Shown: positions 54,200 to 64,000 of the stretch, piece after piece
Position numbering within the stretch: the stretch's first letter is position 1
Layout: each line of letters begins with the position of its first letter
DNA from: Sciurus carolinensis
Taxonomy: Eukaryota; Chordata; Mammalia; Rodentia; Sciuridae
Direction of reading: 5' to 3'
NCBI RefSeq assembly: GCF_902686445.1
Contig: NC_062232.1
Coordinates: 18,210,897 to 18,274,896, forward strand
DNA length: 64,000 nucleotides
Notes under the pieces: generated by a model
Databases searched by the model: none
Told to the model about the DNA's origin: nothing
Seen by the model: the letters and a program-made list of their open reading frames with translations, nothing else
Translations under genes and position numbers: made by a program

Positions 54200-55740
54200 C
54201 CATGTCCTGACCCCATTATGCGGACTTAAAAGTTGCCAGGAGAGTTGGCGCTGAAGAAGACACCTGGCAGGGGCGGCCACCGAGGGGGGTGTTAGGTTTC
54301 CCAGGAACAAAGGGGTCCGCAAAGAGGAGACTATGGGAGCAGGTCCTTGACGGGGGTAGGGGGGTCTTCCTGAGATGGGAGACCAGGGTCGCCACGTCCT
54401 CCCGGCCATCGGGGGACGCCCAGGGGAGCATGGAGTGGGCAAGATTCGCCTCGCCAGGATTCCACCGCCCGGGCTTCCTGCCTCCAACCAGGTGGCGCCC
54501 GCCACCCTCTCTCTCTCCGCGCCCCTCTGGCTGGAAACAAAAGGAGCCCGGGGACCTTGAGCCCCTGTCAGCCTCTGAGGACCCCCGCCGCCGCCTAGTG
54601 TGCCAGGATAAGCTGGTGGAAGCTTCGATGGTGGTATCTGCCGTGGCGGGCGCCCCTCCCTTTCTCCCTCTTGCCGGGACCCCGCGCCCTCCCCACAGCG
54701 GGCATTACCTTTCATCCAGTCCACTACTTGACTCGGAGACCATTTGCTCACTGGTTCCATTATCAGAGCCATGGGTACGGGGTTGGTTCCGCGTGGGGCG
54801 CGAAGCTCAGACACAAAACGAAGTCAGCAACCTGAGCCGCCCTCAGGTGGGGACCGCTGCAGCCTCCCAGGGTGGTACGAAGAAAGCGGCTTTTGTGTAT
54901 CGGGTCTCGGAGCTGTAATTTCTCTTAGTCGGCGACGGGGAGGAAACGCGCCGGGGTGGCGGCTCCGCGCCGGGTCTGCTCAGTCCCAGCTGAGGCGGCG
55001 GCCGCAGCTGCTGCTTCCGCCGCTCCACTTGGGTCTCCGTCCCGGCGGGGCTTCAGTTCATGATTTGCGCTGCCGAGAGTCGCGGGGCTGAGGGAAGGAA
55101 CCGCTGCCGCACGCCTGCAGCCAACTTGTCCGCTCGCCTCGCGCGCGGGAGTGAAGCCCCTGGCACGACGAGCTGCCTGGCGGAAATGACGAGGGGCCTC
55201 CTGCCACCCAAAATATCTCTCCGCAGCCCTCGGGTGCGGGGCGCGCGCGCCACGAGCCCCCCGCCCGCTCACAGCCGCGCGGTCCCGCCCCCGGGGCCGA
55301 CGGCAGGCACGCGAGGCGCGTGCGCGTGTCGGCACGAGGCCGGAGCCAGGGTCTGTCTGGCAGGCAGGCAGGCAGGCAGGTGCCGGCAGCTCGCAGCCTC
55401 GCGTTCCCGCCCAGGGGGCCGCCCGGGGACAGGCGCGCGATGAGCGCGTGCGCGGCGGCGGCAGCAGCGGCGCGAGCCCGAGTCCAAGCCCTAGGTCAGT
55501 CAATCAGGTGCGGGCGTGAGGAGCGCGGCTCCGAGCGGCCTCTGAGGGGACGCGGCGGCAGTGGCAGCGAGCCCACCAGTTGAACGGTGACAGCTGAGGA
55601 GGTACCTGCGGCCCGGTCACCGAGGAGCGGGGGACTCCACTGAACGTGGGGGTTACAACGGGAGCCCGGGCTTTCCTTGCTCTCGCCCTCCCCACTGCTG
55701 AGTGGGTTCCTGAGGTGATTCCCGAGAACCGCACACGCCC
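54200..55740 (-). promoter_or_regulatory. CNKSR2: CpG island promoter and 5' UTR region of CNKSR2
   Basis: This is a GC- and CpG-dense block in an otherwise AT-rich window, overlapping the first coding exon. It has several CCGCCC/GGGCGG boxes (for example around 55261-55288 and 55408-55428), NRF1-like GCGCGTGCGC strings at 55316-55325 and near 55446, and a GGCA tetranucleotide tract at about 55360-55380. I see no TATA box. The transcription start cannot be placed from sequence alone. From the start codon outward, no ATG occurs on the minus strand until 55061, so a leader of up to about 290 nt would be AUG-free. Long ORFs here on both strands reflect the lack of AT-rich stops. Confidence 0.85.
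54709..54772 (-). CDS. CNKSR2: CNKSR2 coding exon 1 (start codon, residues 1-21 plus one base)
   Basis: CNKSR2 is a scaffold at neuronal postsynaptic membranes that links Ras/MAPK and Rho/Rac signalling. Seen: the minus strand reads MALIMEPVSKWSPSQVVDWM then K, followed by the first G of a Gly codon and the donor AAAG|GTAATG (GT at 54708-54707). The WSP..V.DWMKG segment is the first helix of the SAM domain. The ATG at 54772-54770 is chosen because an in-frame TGA lies at 54826-54824 and no in-frame ATG lies between; a second in-frame ATG is codon 5. The context is CCC-ATG-G: a weak -3 and a good +4. The phase-1 end joins exon 2, which starts with GT to complete Gly22. The paralogue CNKSR3 lacks the MALI lead and differs in exon 2, so CNKSR2 is preferred. 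Confidence 0.95.
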
Positions 55741-56328
55741 GCGGAGATGGAGGCGTGAACTGCCATGGACAGGAATCGGGCTCCGCCAGCTAGAAACGCA
55801 GAGATGACGAGGCAGGAGGGCCAGTGTTGAATCTGCCCTGGGTCATAAGCCGGGTCTGGGAAGTGGGCGTTGAGGCTGCCACCTGCAAGTTGCTTGTCCT
55901 GGTGATCCTGAGACAGATTCCCCCATGTACCTTTTCAAAGGACTCTGTTTCGGATTTTCAGTCAACTCTTCCAACACAGAGCTCCCAGCACCTATTTTAC
56001 AGTACGTCCTTTGTGTTCAAATGTTCTTATGTAAGAACCAAAGGGTAACAATGAGATTTAAAATGAGTGACAAATTGTAAACAACGTGATTCTTCAAACC
56101 TTTTCTTACACAGACTACTCTGCAATCTTAGTAAAATGCAGTTTCCCTAATGAGGATTTACTTTGAAAGACAAATAATCCTAGAGAGTTGAGAAGTGAAC
56201 TCTCTACCACCATTATAGGTGTTTTCTCTGTGTAATTCTTAAGTAGCTCCACCGAGTAAAAGAATAAAACTCCTTATTTCTATAATCATTTCAATAATGT
56301 CAATAGGTGTTGCCAGTTCCTGCATTAA
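55741..56328. other. 5' flank of CNKSR2, nothing recognised
   Basis: GC content falls quickly after the island. No repeat or ORF with family features. Confidence 0.5.
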
Positions 56329-56820
56329 CCATTTTCTCTAGCTCAATTTGATGAGATGTCAGAACTGTCACTTTCTTCACCGGGCAAAGTTGATGACCCC
56401 TCTTCCACATGTACACAAAGAGCTGAAACAGCAGTAGTTGATATTGATGTTTTCATGTTAATGACCAAAACAAAACTTAAGAAGCCTGTTTTTAGGCTTG
56501 TTGTTTACTTTTCTATTAATCCAAATGTTATATGCGAAAAATTGGAGAATAATTTAGAACATTAAACAAGTCCACATTCAGGATACCAATATAGCACTTT
56601 TCTTTCATGATCTAGATCTTGTTTGTGCTTTAAAGTATTTTCTTGACTAGCCAAGTGCAAAAGATCTTGTATTTTGCATATATTCCAATCGTATCAGTAT
56701 TTATAGAAAAACATTTCCAGTGTATGTAATTTATGAAATAGCTTTATATTAGAAATATAATGGATACATTGTGAATTGTTAGAGGTTACAGTTGTAGAGA
56801 GATATTAAAAGTACTTTTCC

Positions 56821-56896
56821 AGGGACTGGGGATATGACTCAGTGGTAGAGGGCTTGCCTAGCATGTGTGAGGCCCTGGGTTCCATCTCCAGCACCA
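56821..56896 (+). repeat. ID SINE
   Basis: GGGACTGGGGATATGACTCA, GTGGTAGAGGGCTTGCCTAG and GAGGCCCTGGGTTCCATCTC then CAGCACC and an A-rich tail. It is the best-preserved ID in the window. Confidence 0.9.
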
Positions 56897-56934
56897 GGGA
56901 AAAAACAACAAAAAAAGATAATTCAATTAAAACA

Positions 56935-57050
56935 CTACTACTAATAATAGTGGGCATTTATTGAGCAAGGTGCTAAGCACCTTACACACATTTTATCTCC
57001 CAAACAGGTCTATTATTAACCACATTTCACAGATGAGAAAACTTTAACCA
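56935..57050 (-). repeat. MIR fragment
   Basis: GTGGGCATTTATTGAGCAAG, GCTAAGCACCTTACACACAT and TTTCACAGATGAGAAAACTT match reverse-oriented MIR. Confidence 0.75.
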
Positions 57051-59225
57051 TCACATTCACTTCCTATCCCGAATCTATTAGACATAGTTTCCTAAATGTT
57101 GAATAAATTAATGAATAAGCCTTAACAGGTTAATTTGTCTGAAGTCATCATACATGATTTTACACCAAGTTAAAGTTATTCCAGAAGATAAACTGAAAAA
57201 GACTTTGTATCAATGTCACAAAATGAACAGTTCAAGTAAATAGAAGGTCCATTGAATGTTGGCTGAATATATTTCATCAGAATGTCAATTACTAAGAAAT
57301 GTGAGAGTTACCATGAGTGTTCTTGACCAGTACCTCACAGTAACTGTGAGGATGTAGAAACTGACCAAATTTGGCTAAAACATCAAACTTGCACATAGAG
57401 AGATTGGGCTTCCATGATAAACAACCATACTGTGGATCATGTTGCAAGCAATTTCAAAAAGAGTTAATTCTTGCATGATGAGTGAAATATCAATCAAGAC
57501 AATGCCAAAGACTGGGATACAATAAAATAAAAAAGTGTGTATTTCATGAAAAGACAAGTGCCAAAGAAGATAAGGAAAGAAGATCCCAGAGAAAGAGAAT
57601 TTCGAGGAAGATCGTACATCACAATGACCTTTTACATATTTCCCTCCCATTTATGTTATGGTAAGGGATTTATTTGGCCTACTCATCTAAAATAACTAAA
57701 GAATAAATCTAAGAAGTAAGCATGAGCCCAAATGTGGGTGTGGAGTTATACTATCTAATAGATTTCACCAAGCCTTATGTATTTATGTCTTAAATCCTGC
57801 TCCCTGAGTTTTCCCCCACAAAACATAGCATTTGCCTTTGATTTTCACAATATAATCAAAACATTATTTCACTTAATCTGTTCAGAGCACAACTGGCTTT
57901 TCACTTTAAATATTCTTGATTAGGGGGAATAAAAGGACTAAATTATCATTGCCTTCACTCTTTTATTCTTAACTCCAAATGACTCAGCCACATCTTTCTT
58001 GTATTTTTCTTCCCAGAACTTTTCAAATAAACTAGCTTTTATATTCTTTTGCCTATTATCCAAAATTCAATGCCTTGTTCCATTTTTGTAAATATAATAT
58101 AATGTGATTCTATACAAACTTGAGCAGCTTAACTTTGCCTTTTCTTAATGCACCATACAGTCTCAAAGATTAGTGAAGAAAGTATATTGTCAGAGAATAC
58201 ATATTAAAACATAATTCACTAAATGATGTGATATTACACATACTTCAACAGTCTATATATAAAAGCCAAACAGAATCTTTGGAAGCAGCCTTAGATTTTT
58301 TGGAAGCAGGCAGAATAGAAATATTAACTTAATTAAATTAATTGGAGGCATAACTTTTGAGATGTTTGCAACCATGTCAAATGAATCATTTGAAATGTCT
58401 CTTTTTTTGTTTCTTAAAATGATGTCTTAATGCAGTGGTTAGTTTTGTCTTTTTACTCTCCCTCTAGATTTCAATAAAAATTAAGAATTAAAATATTTTG
58501 ACCAAAATAGTCTCAGTTAAGATTTTACAGTATAGTAATGATTCTAAATAGCTTTAGATACAGAATTTACAAATGATCCTCTAACTGGAATCTGGGTGCT
58601 CCATGGATTTGACTTTTAGGGATTAGGTCAGATAGGAAGGGAGAGAAGCTTCCACTGGAAGAAGGGCCTTCAAAAGCTTTTCCCTTTGGGGCCAAATTGA
58701 GGAGAAAATAATGTAAATGTTTCTCTTGGAGCTACTAGCTAAGTACCTCTGACTTATCCATTTTCCAAACTAGGCTATCTTATAGGGGTATTAATCTTTA
58801 CTCACCATTTCTTGTGCAAAGACACTTGCTCTGCACTACACTTCAGATTTGCCATGCAAGACATATTTTAATGCTTTCACTTATTTAACATTTAGACAAA
58901 ATGTCTTGCAGTTCCCTTCCTGGTAATTTCCACAGGAATTATATTTTGTATTTTTGCTATAGATATCTTTAACTTCTAGAATTTTGCATTCTTTATGAGT
59001 AATATTTTATCATGTTATTTTTTTCTCTTTTGTCTTCTGCTTTTGAATGGGTTGATCACAACATAGAATAATTGTGTCAATAGTCCATGTCCTAAAATAG
59101 AGAAAAGGATAGGATCCCCTTTTTTCCAGTAAGTTTTATATAGACCTTTCCTATGATTTCAAAAGCAGGTATTCCATGCTGGCTCAAGCTATATCCCTTG
59201 ATCAGAAAAATTAGATAGGTGATTA
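57051..59225. other. Upstream flank, nothing recognised
   Basis: AT-rich and gene-free as far as I can see. Confidence 0.5.
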
Positions 59226-59398
59226 TAATAAGACTAACATTATTACCTCATGTACATATATGACTGCATGACCAATGTGATCCTGCAATATGTATAATCA
59301 GAAAAATGCAAGATTACACTCCATTTATGATCTATCAAAATGTATAAATGCATTCTTCTGTCATGTACAACAAAATAGAACAAATAAATTTTTTTTAA
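59226..59398 (+). mobile_element. L1 3' end fragment
   Basis: TATATGACTGCATGACCAAT, GTGATCCTGCAATATGTATA and TTCTTCTGTCATGTACAACA plus a T/A-rich tail: a short L1 3' UTR piece of another subfamily. Short AAGACTAA matches on both sides may be a target duplication. Confidence 0.65.
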
Positions 59399-62300
59399 AA
59401 AAGACTAATAGTGATAAAACAAAACACAAGTTATTCCCAGAAAAAAATATGAAAAACGTTCTCCAGAGGAAGTTCAGCAAAATTTCTGAGAAAATATTGT
59501 TATTTTCTTCCCAGGGTAAGTTAGTTAACAGGTATGAATTAAGAACTAAAGTTTCTGATATAACCAACCACCTGATAGCAATCTAAGTTTCCAAACATTA
59601 GAGAAGCAAAGTAGGAAGAAATCTTAACTGTAAATGGGCCTTCAGTGTACTGCTTAGGGTCAAATCTCTCTATAGATTTAATAGGGGAGAATAAGAATCT
59701 GGAGAAAATAAGTAGATTTTTTTTTCTCCTCTAAGGTAAACTGTATTACATGGAGACATCTCCTTACTTGACCAAGAGTTAAAGCACTCATTTTGGGTAA
59801 AGAGAAATTGGCTTAAGTTGAGGTTATCCCAGTGCTCCTCCTTGCTGTATTATTCACAGTCTAATAAAAATTTCAGAGCCCACCAAGATAGTTTTCTTAA
59901 CTCACAAAGCCCTAGCCTATCCAGGAAATCTCTGATGCATTCGGTTGCTATTAGTGAAGGGCACATAAACTCATTAGTTAACAAATATTTTTTAGTACCA
60001 TCAATGCACTGGCCCATATTGTATCCCTTGATCAGAAAAATTAGATTCATTTTGAGGATGCAGATGGCTAAGATACCCATGGACTGACAGGCAAAATAGG
60101 AACATTCACCATTAATGTAGTAGAATGATAAGCCTAATGGGAGATATACCTAGTGCTATGCAGGGAGGAGTGTCTTAAAGTTGTAGGGAAGAATATGGAG
60201 AGGATAATGCCTGTTTTAGGTATTAAAAGATGACAGGTAAGCAGGAATGCGGAAGAGGACTTTTAAGCAGAACACTAAACAAAGTTATACGGTATTATAT
60301 ACATAGGTGCCTGAGTGGCTGGCATTAAAAATCACTGAGATAAAGTGGGAGGAATAGGCAACAGCAAAATTATGCAGAAAAAATCCAAACTCTCTATGAT
60401 AGAACCATTTATGAAGTGATTTGGTCATATCTATACATTTTTTTATACAGACTACTAGCCATGGAAAGTATAGATTTGAGAGGGACAGGATGGGGAATGT
60501 TAATTCAGAGGATGTTGCAATAAACAAGTGAAGGGATGACTCAGGTGAAAAACAGCAGTGGAGTTTTTTTCTTTAGATGGAGATAAGAAGATGGGTTTAA
60601 TAATTATTCAGGGGAACTTGGTGATTGACTGGATATGGGAGGTTAGGAAAAGTGCAATATCAAGATCAATTACCAGAATTCTAGCTGGTTGAATGGGTAA
60701 ATTATTTCTTCTGCATATAAACATACAAAACAGAAACAGAAAACATGGAAGAGGAGGCATTCTGAAGTACTACTTATGTTTTGGACATTCTAAATGTGAG
60801 ACACCTGTGGATCATTCAGGAAGGGATTTCCAGTACACAGTTTCTGAATTCACATATAGGAATGTGAAACTCAGTATGGACAGAAGATACAAGTTTATGA
60901 GTCACTACTAAAACAGAAATATGAATGATACAGGAAGAATGTGAGATTTCCACTGAGGAGTTCCATGGAACAAAAAGAGAAAATAAATAAATATAAGGAG
61001 AATGCAGTGTGATGGTAGTCCATTGAACAAAAAATTTCAGGTAGAAAGGAGTGGAAAATTGTGTGAGGGGCAAAAATGACGCTGTTCTGGTAAGAACTGA
61101 AAAAGAAATGCAGTGGTTTCATCAGTTTAGATATCCTTCATGGCCTTATTTAGATCTTTGCAAACTAGATGTCAGAATGGTAAGCCTTATTACATAAGGC
61201 TTTAACTTTTTCACAAGTTGATTTTTCTACCTTTTCTCATAGCCTATGTATATGTTTTATCCACTTGGCTCTACCATATGATAACCCTTCTTCAGTTTAC
61301 ACATTACCACTTGTATCACTCCTTTCAGATGAAATCCTAGTTGCTAAAAATGATACCAACTCTTTCTTATCTCATTGTATTCTCACCACTTGTAGAATGA
61401 TGGCACCCTTTAAACTGGGCTAAATTTGAAATACCCTTTCCTCATCAGATTGTAAGCTTTTCCATGGCACCCTGTTGATCTTGCTCATCTCCACAAAAAG
61501 CCTTGCAGGCAAAGATCAGTCACAAAAATGGTGCATGTTCCAGCAGGATGCCTAGTGATCCTCCCCAGAACAAATAGTCTTGTTAGAAGATATCTTGAGT
61601 TCATTTGTCATCTTCTGCCCTGCTTCCAGTAAGGTGTGGAACCTTCCATATTACCCCAACTCTAGGTACAACTTCAGATTATAAAACTGTTTAGCTGTAG
61701 TATATTTTCTTCTGAATGCCAGGATGACCCACCACTTGTATTATCTATCATCTGATCCATTGGACTTGGTGTTATCCTATGGGACTAGGGACATGGGGAG
61801 CTGCCACCATACTGATCTTGCATTGCTATCTGTGTAAATAATAAAATTTCTAAATCCACTTGGGGTTGTTGTCTTCTTACTGACAGAATCTATGAAGTGT
61901 AATAAGCCAATTTAGCAGCTGCCACCATGCTACAGCTTAGGTACCACTCACTTGACCACTTGGCACAGATCTGATCTAGGAAGTCCATAAATACTCCCAA
62001 AAGAAGTGAGCTCTGCTGAACCTCCTCTGCCTGGATAAACTAGGCCAGTCCAGCATGGCCTAGTAAATCAGCAGTAGCAGAAATAACAACTCAATTTCAA
62101 ATTTGAAAAGACTGCATTTTTTCCTAATCATTAAGTCTCCCTGTGATTACCCCATAATTAATGAGAGCCCCGTGTTAATATTGCAGGATAAGAAACAAAG
62201 CAAAACGCCTTATCCAAACCCTTCTGAGTTTTAACATTATTTACAAAACAACTAGATTCAGTGAATTCTCTCATATTCAAGATGTTAAATCCATTTTCAT

Positions 62301-62567
62301 CTGAACATTTAGCAGTCTTACTAGGTAGTGACATGTGAATGAAAAAAATTCATGCTAGATGAGCTCAAAAATACTGTTTATAAGTTAATTTGTTCATTTA
62401 CATAGATACAAATTTAATGTCAAAGTTGTTTAAAGTAGGATCAATTGTTTAATCATTGGCCAATAATTGGAATAATACAGAGAAATAAAGATGAGGAGTA
62501 GGAAAGTATTTATTTTCCACCATAGATTTTGTCTTCGTTTTTTCAAATAGATCTTATTTACTTCTAG
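59399..62567. other. Upstream flank, nothing firmly recognised
   Basis: It contains the right copy of a 25-bp direct repeat at 60022-60046. The region 61170-61460 has a faint L2-like look. No gene is supported. Confidence 0.4.
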
Positions 62568-62653
62568 GAAGATTGGCCAGTTGCTCATACCAAGTGGAAC
62601 AAATCAGTTGTTCTTAGTGATGAGGAACTGTATCCAGAAAGATATAGAGACAT
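62568..62653 (+). other. Exon-like segment with open frame, unassigned
   Basis: An 86-nt segment is bounded by a pyrimidine-containing acceptor (CTTATTTACTTCTAG) and a consensus donor (CAT|GTAAGTT). The first frame is open throughout and reads EDWPVAHTKWNKSVVLSDEE then LYPERYRD; a second frame is also open. I do not recognise the peptide. It could be an exon of an unannotated plus-strand transcript, a dead exon, or chance. It is about 7.8 kb upstream of CNKSR2, in divergent orientation. Confidence 0.3.
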
Positions 62654-63039
62654 GTAAGTTTGTCACTGATTTTGATATTTTCTACATTTTTAAAGGAAAT
62701 TTAGTTCTTTGGGTGATAAAATGAAAAGTTTAGTTTCTTTAGTTACTCTTACGAATTATTTCAAATACTTTGTAGCACAATTTTACCTATCATTTGCTGA
62801 CTTTTCAACATAACATCTACTCTGTAAAGGCCTCATACGAACAAAGCACTGTAGATACAAAAACGAGTAAAATATTGCTATCCTCAAAGCTTGTAAATAA
62901 AACAAAGCATGCAAATAGATATTTTTGACATAATATAATGGGTGTTTTTCACAGTATGAAAATATAAGTGCATACCAAATGAATAAATGAACAAGCATTT
63001 CTTTAGATTATAAGATGGCAATTTAATTTATATGTCTAC

Positions 63040-63125
63040 TGTTTTGTCTCCATTCATTCAGCAAGCTTTTATTGAATGGTCATCATGTACCAGGGACTGT
63101 ACACAGTTTATAATCTGTAAACTAG
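63040..63125 (+). repeat. Ancient mammalian interspersed repeat, unnamed
   Basis: ATTCATTCAGCAAGCTTTTA, TTGAATGGTCATCATGTACC and AGGGACTGT resemble the same type of phrase as 48110-48235. Confidence 0.45.
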
Positions 63126-63160
63126 TGGATAGGATGGACATAGCTATGTATGAGGAAATC

Positions 63161-63680
63161 AGTGTGCCTGAAACACTGATTGGGCAAAGTTGTGGAGACG
63201 ACAAGAGGGCACTCGGAAAGTAGGAGAAACCATACTTTATTTTACACCAGCGGGCCCAGAGGAGATTAGCACTCCAAAATTCTGAGTACCTCTGACTAAG
63301 TTTTCATAATATTTATAGACTGTCTAGTGTCATAAACTTTCTAGTCTAAAATAGTACATGATTGGACACAAGATTTCAAAAAACAATATATGATTGTGTA
63401 TAAGGGTCTTAGAGTGGGAACTGTTTACAAAAGCAGACTGTGATAAAGGAAGCTGGCTTACAAGGTCTTCTGTATCTCTATATTTGAGCCCTGAGCTTTC
63501 ACAGGGGCATTTACACTTCAAAGGGACATGGTTAGGTCCCTGGGAAAGTCCTTTACATTCTAAAAGGAAGGAGTAAATGGTGCTAATTAAGTTCTGAAGC
63601 CCAACTGGCAAGAACAGGGGGAGGAGAACTCTCTCTCTCCCAGGGCAATGTCCTCATTTTACTTTATATCCAGCCCTGAG
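63161..63680 (-). mobile_element. Probable ERV LTR, ends not fixed
   Basis: On the minus strand it has an AATAAA signal in AAAATAAAGTATGGTTTCTC (near 63240). GAGTGCCCTCTTGTCGTCTC follows toward a likely CA end near 63163, resembling an LTR R-U5. A GGGA/CT-rich start lies near 63650. No target duplication was found, and ORFs inside are not viral genes I can name. Confidence 0.5.
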
Positions 63681-63690
63681 TCAGTTACCC

Positions 63691-64000
63691 ACTACTAAAG
63701 GACATGAAAAGAAACTAGAGAAGTAAGCTGGAATTGAAGAAAATAGCTTGTATTATTCATATAGTAACTAGTGAAGAACTATTAAGACTTGTAAGCAAGT
63801 CAGAAATGATTTAAACCTTTAAGAAGGTGGGTCTACTTCCAGAAAGATAGAATACATACATCCCCTTCTATCTTCCTCTAAGAACAAGTAAAAACCTTGG
63901 AAATTATACATAAAATAAAAAGACTCTGAAAGGTAGAGTGAGGAAAGTGGAATGGCAAGGAAACTCAGACTCAAGGAATGACAAGGCAGTGAGTTACCTA
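63691..64000. other. Right edge, nothing firmly recognised
   Basis: The segment 63830-64000 has a purine-rich look faintly like an old L1 5' region. I do not call it. Confidence 0.35.

Noticed and set aside
54709..54772. CNKSR3 or CNKSR1 instead of CNKSR2
   Set aside because: The MALI lead and the exon 2 sequence ([20 protein letters not shown]) match CNKSR2 as I know it; CNKSR3 differs at several of these residues.
54074..54918. Long ORFs on both strands in the CpG island (up to 246 codons)
   Set aside because: The minus-strand frame is real only from the ATG at 54772 to the donor at 54708; past it the frame is intron. The apparent start at 54814 is GTG, and an in-frame TGA lies at 54826-54824. 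The others are GC-rich open frames with no family features.
56821..56896. tRNA-like A and B boxes
   Set aside because: The sequence and A-rich tail identify an ID SINE rather than a tRNA gene; the other ID copies in the window fit the same pattern.

Overview
The window is mammalian nuclear DNA, almost certainly from a squirrel (Sciuridae). It is AT-rich and intron-dominated, with one CpG island. It carries rodent tRNA-Ala-derived ID SINEs, composite B1-dID SINEs and L1 copies with a squirrel-like 3' end, on top of older mammalian L1M, L2 and MIR repeats. Nothing prokaryotic is present: no operons, CRISPR arrays or bacterial mobile elements.

The one gene I can name is CNKSR2 (connector enhancer of kinase suppressor of Ras 2; X-linked in placental mammals). 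It lies on the minus strand and is represented by its first three coding exons. Exon 1 (CDS 54709-54772) sits in the CpG island (about 54200-55740). Exon 2 is 15418-15581 and exon 3 is 6297-6499. All three have GT/AG splice signals and compatible phases, and together give residues 1-143 plus two bases of codon 144: the whole SAM domain and the start of the CRIC domain. Intron 1 is about 39.1 kb, intron 2 about 8.9 kb, and intron 3 runs off the left edge. The rest of the gene lies left of the window. About 55.75-64 kb is the 5' flank of CNKSR2 with no recognised gene, but it holds one unassigned exon-like segment (62568-62653).

The introns are a stack of retrotransposons of different ages. Two L1 copies (3408-5127 and 38369-40567) have inverted 5' halves, the twin-priming structure. 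A third (7919-9157) is broken by a fold-back inverted duplication bounded by TG/CA microsatellites. A fourth, minus-strand L1 (32575-33597) split an old MIR. Two solo ERV LTRs have clean 5-6 bp target duplications (21788-22252, same sense as CNKSR2; 28010-28472, antisense). A MaLR-type LTR lies inside an L1 fragment (40759-41169), and another LTR-like block lies near the right edge.

I found no new multi-gene system. The observations most worth following are the exon-like segment at 62568-62653, the fold-back duplication, the sense-oriented LTR with a poly(A) signal in intron 1, and the AUG-free 5' leader ending upstream in a minimal uORF. All family assignments come from recognition by eye; no searches were run.
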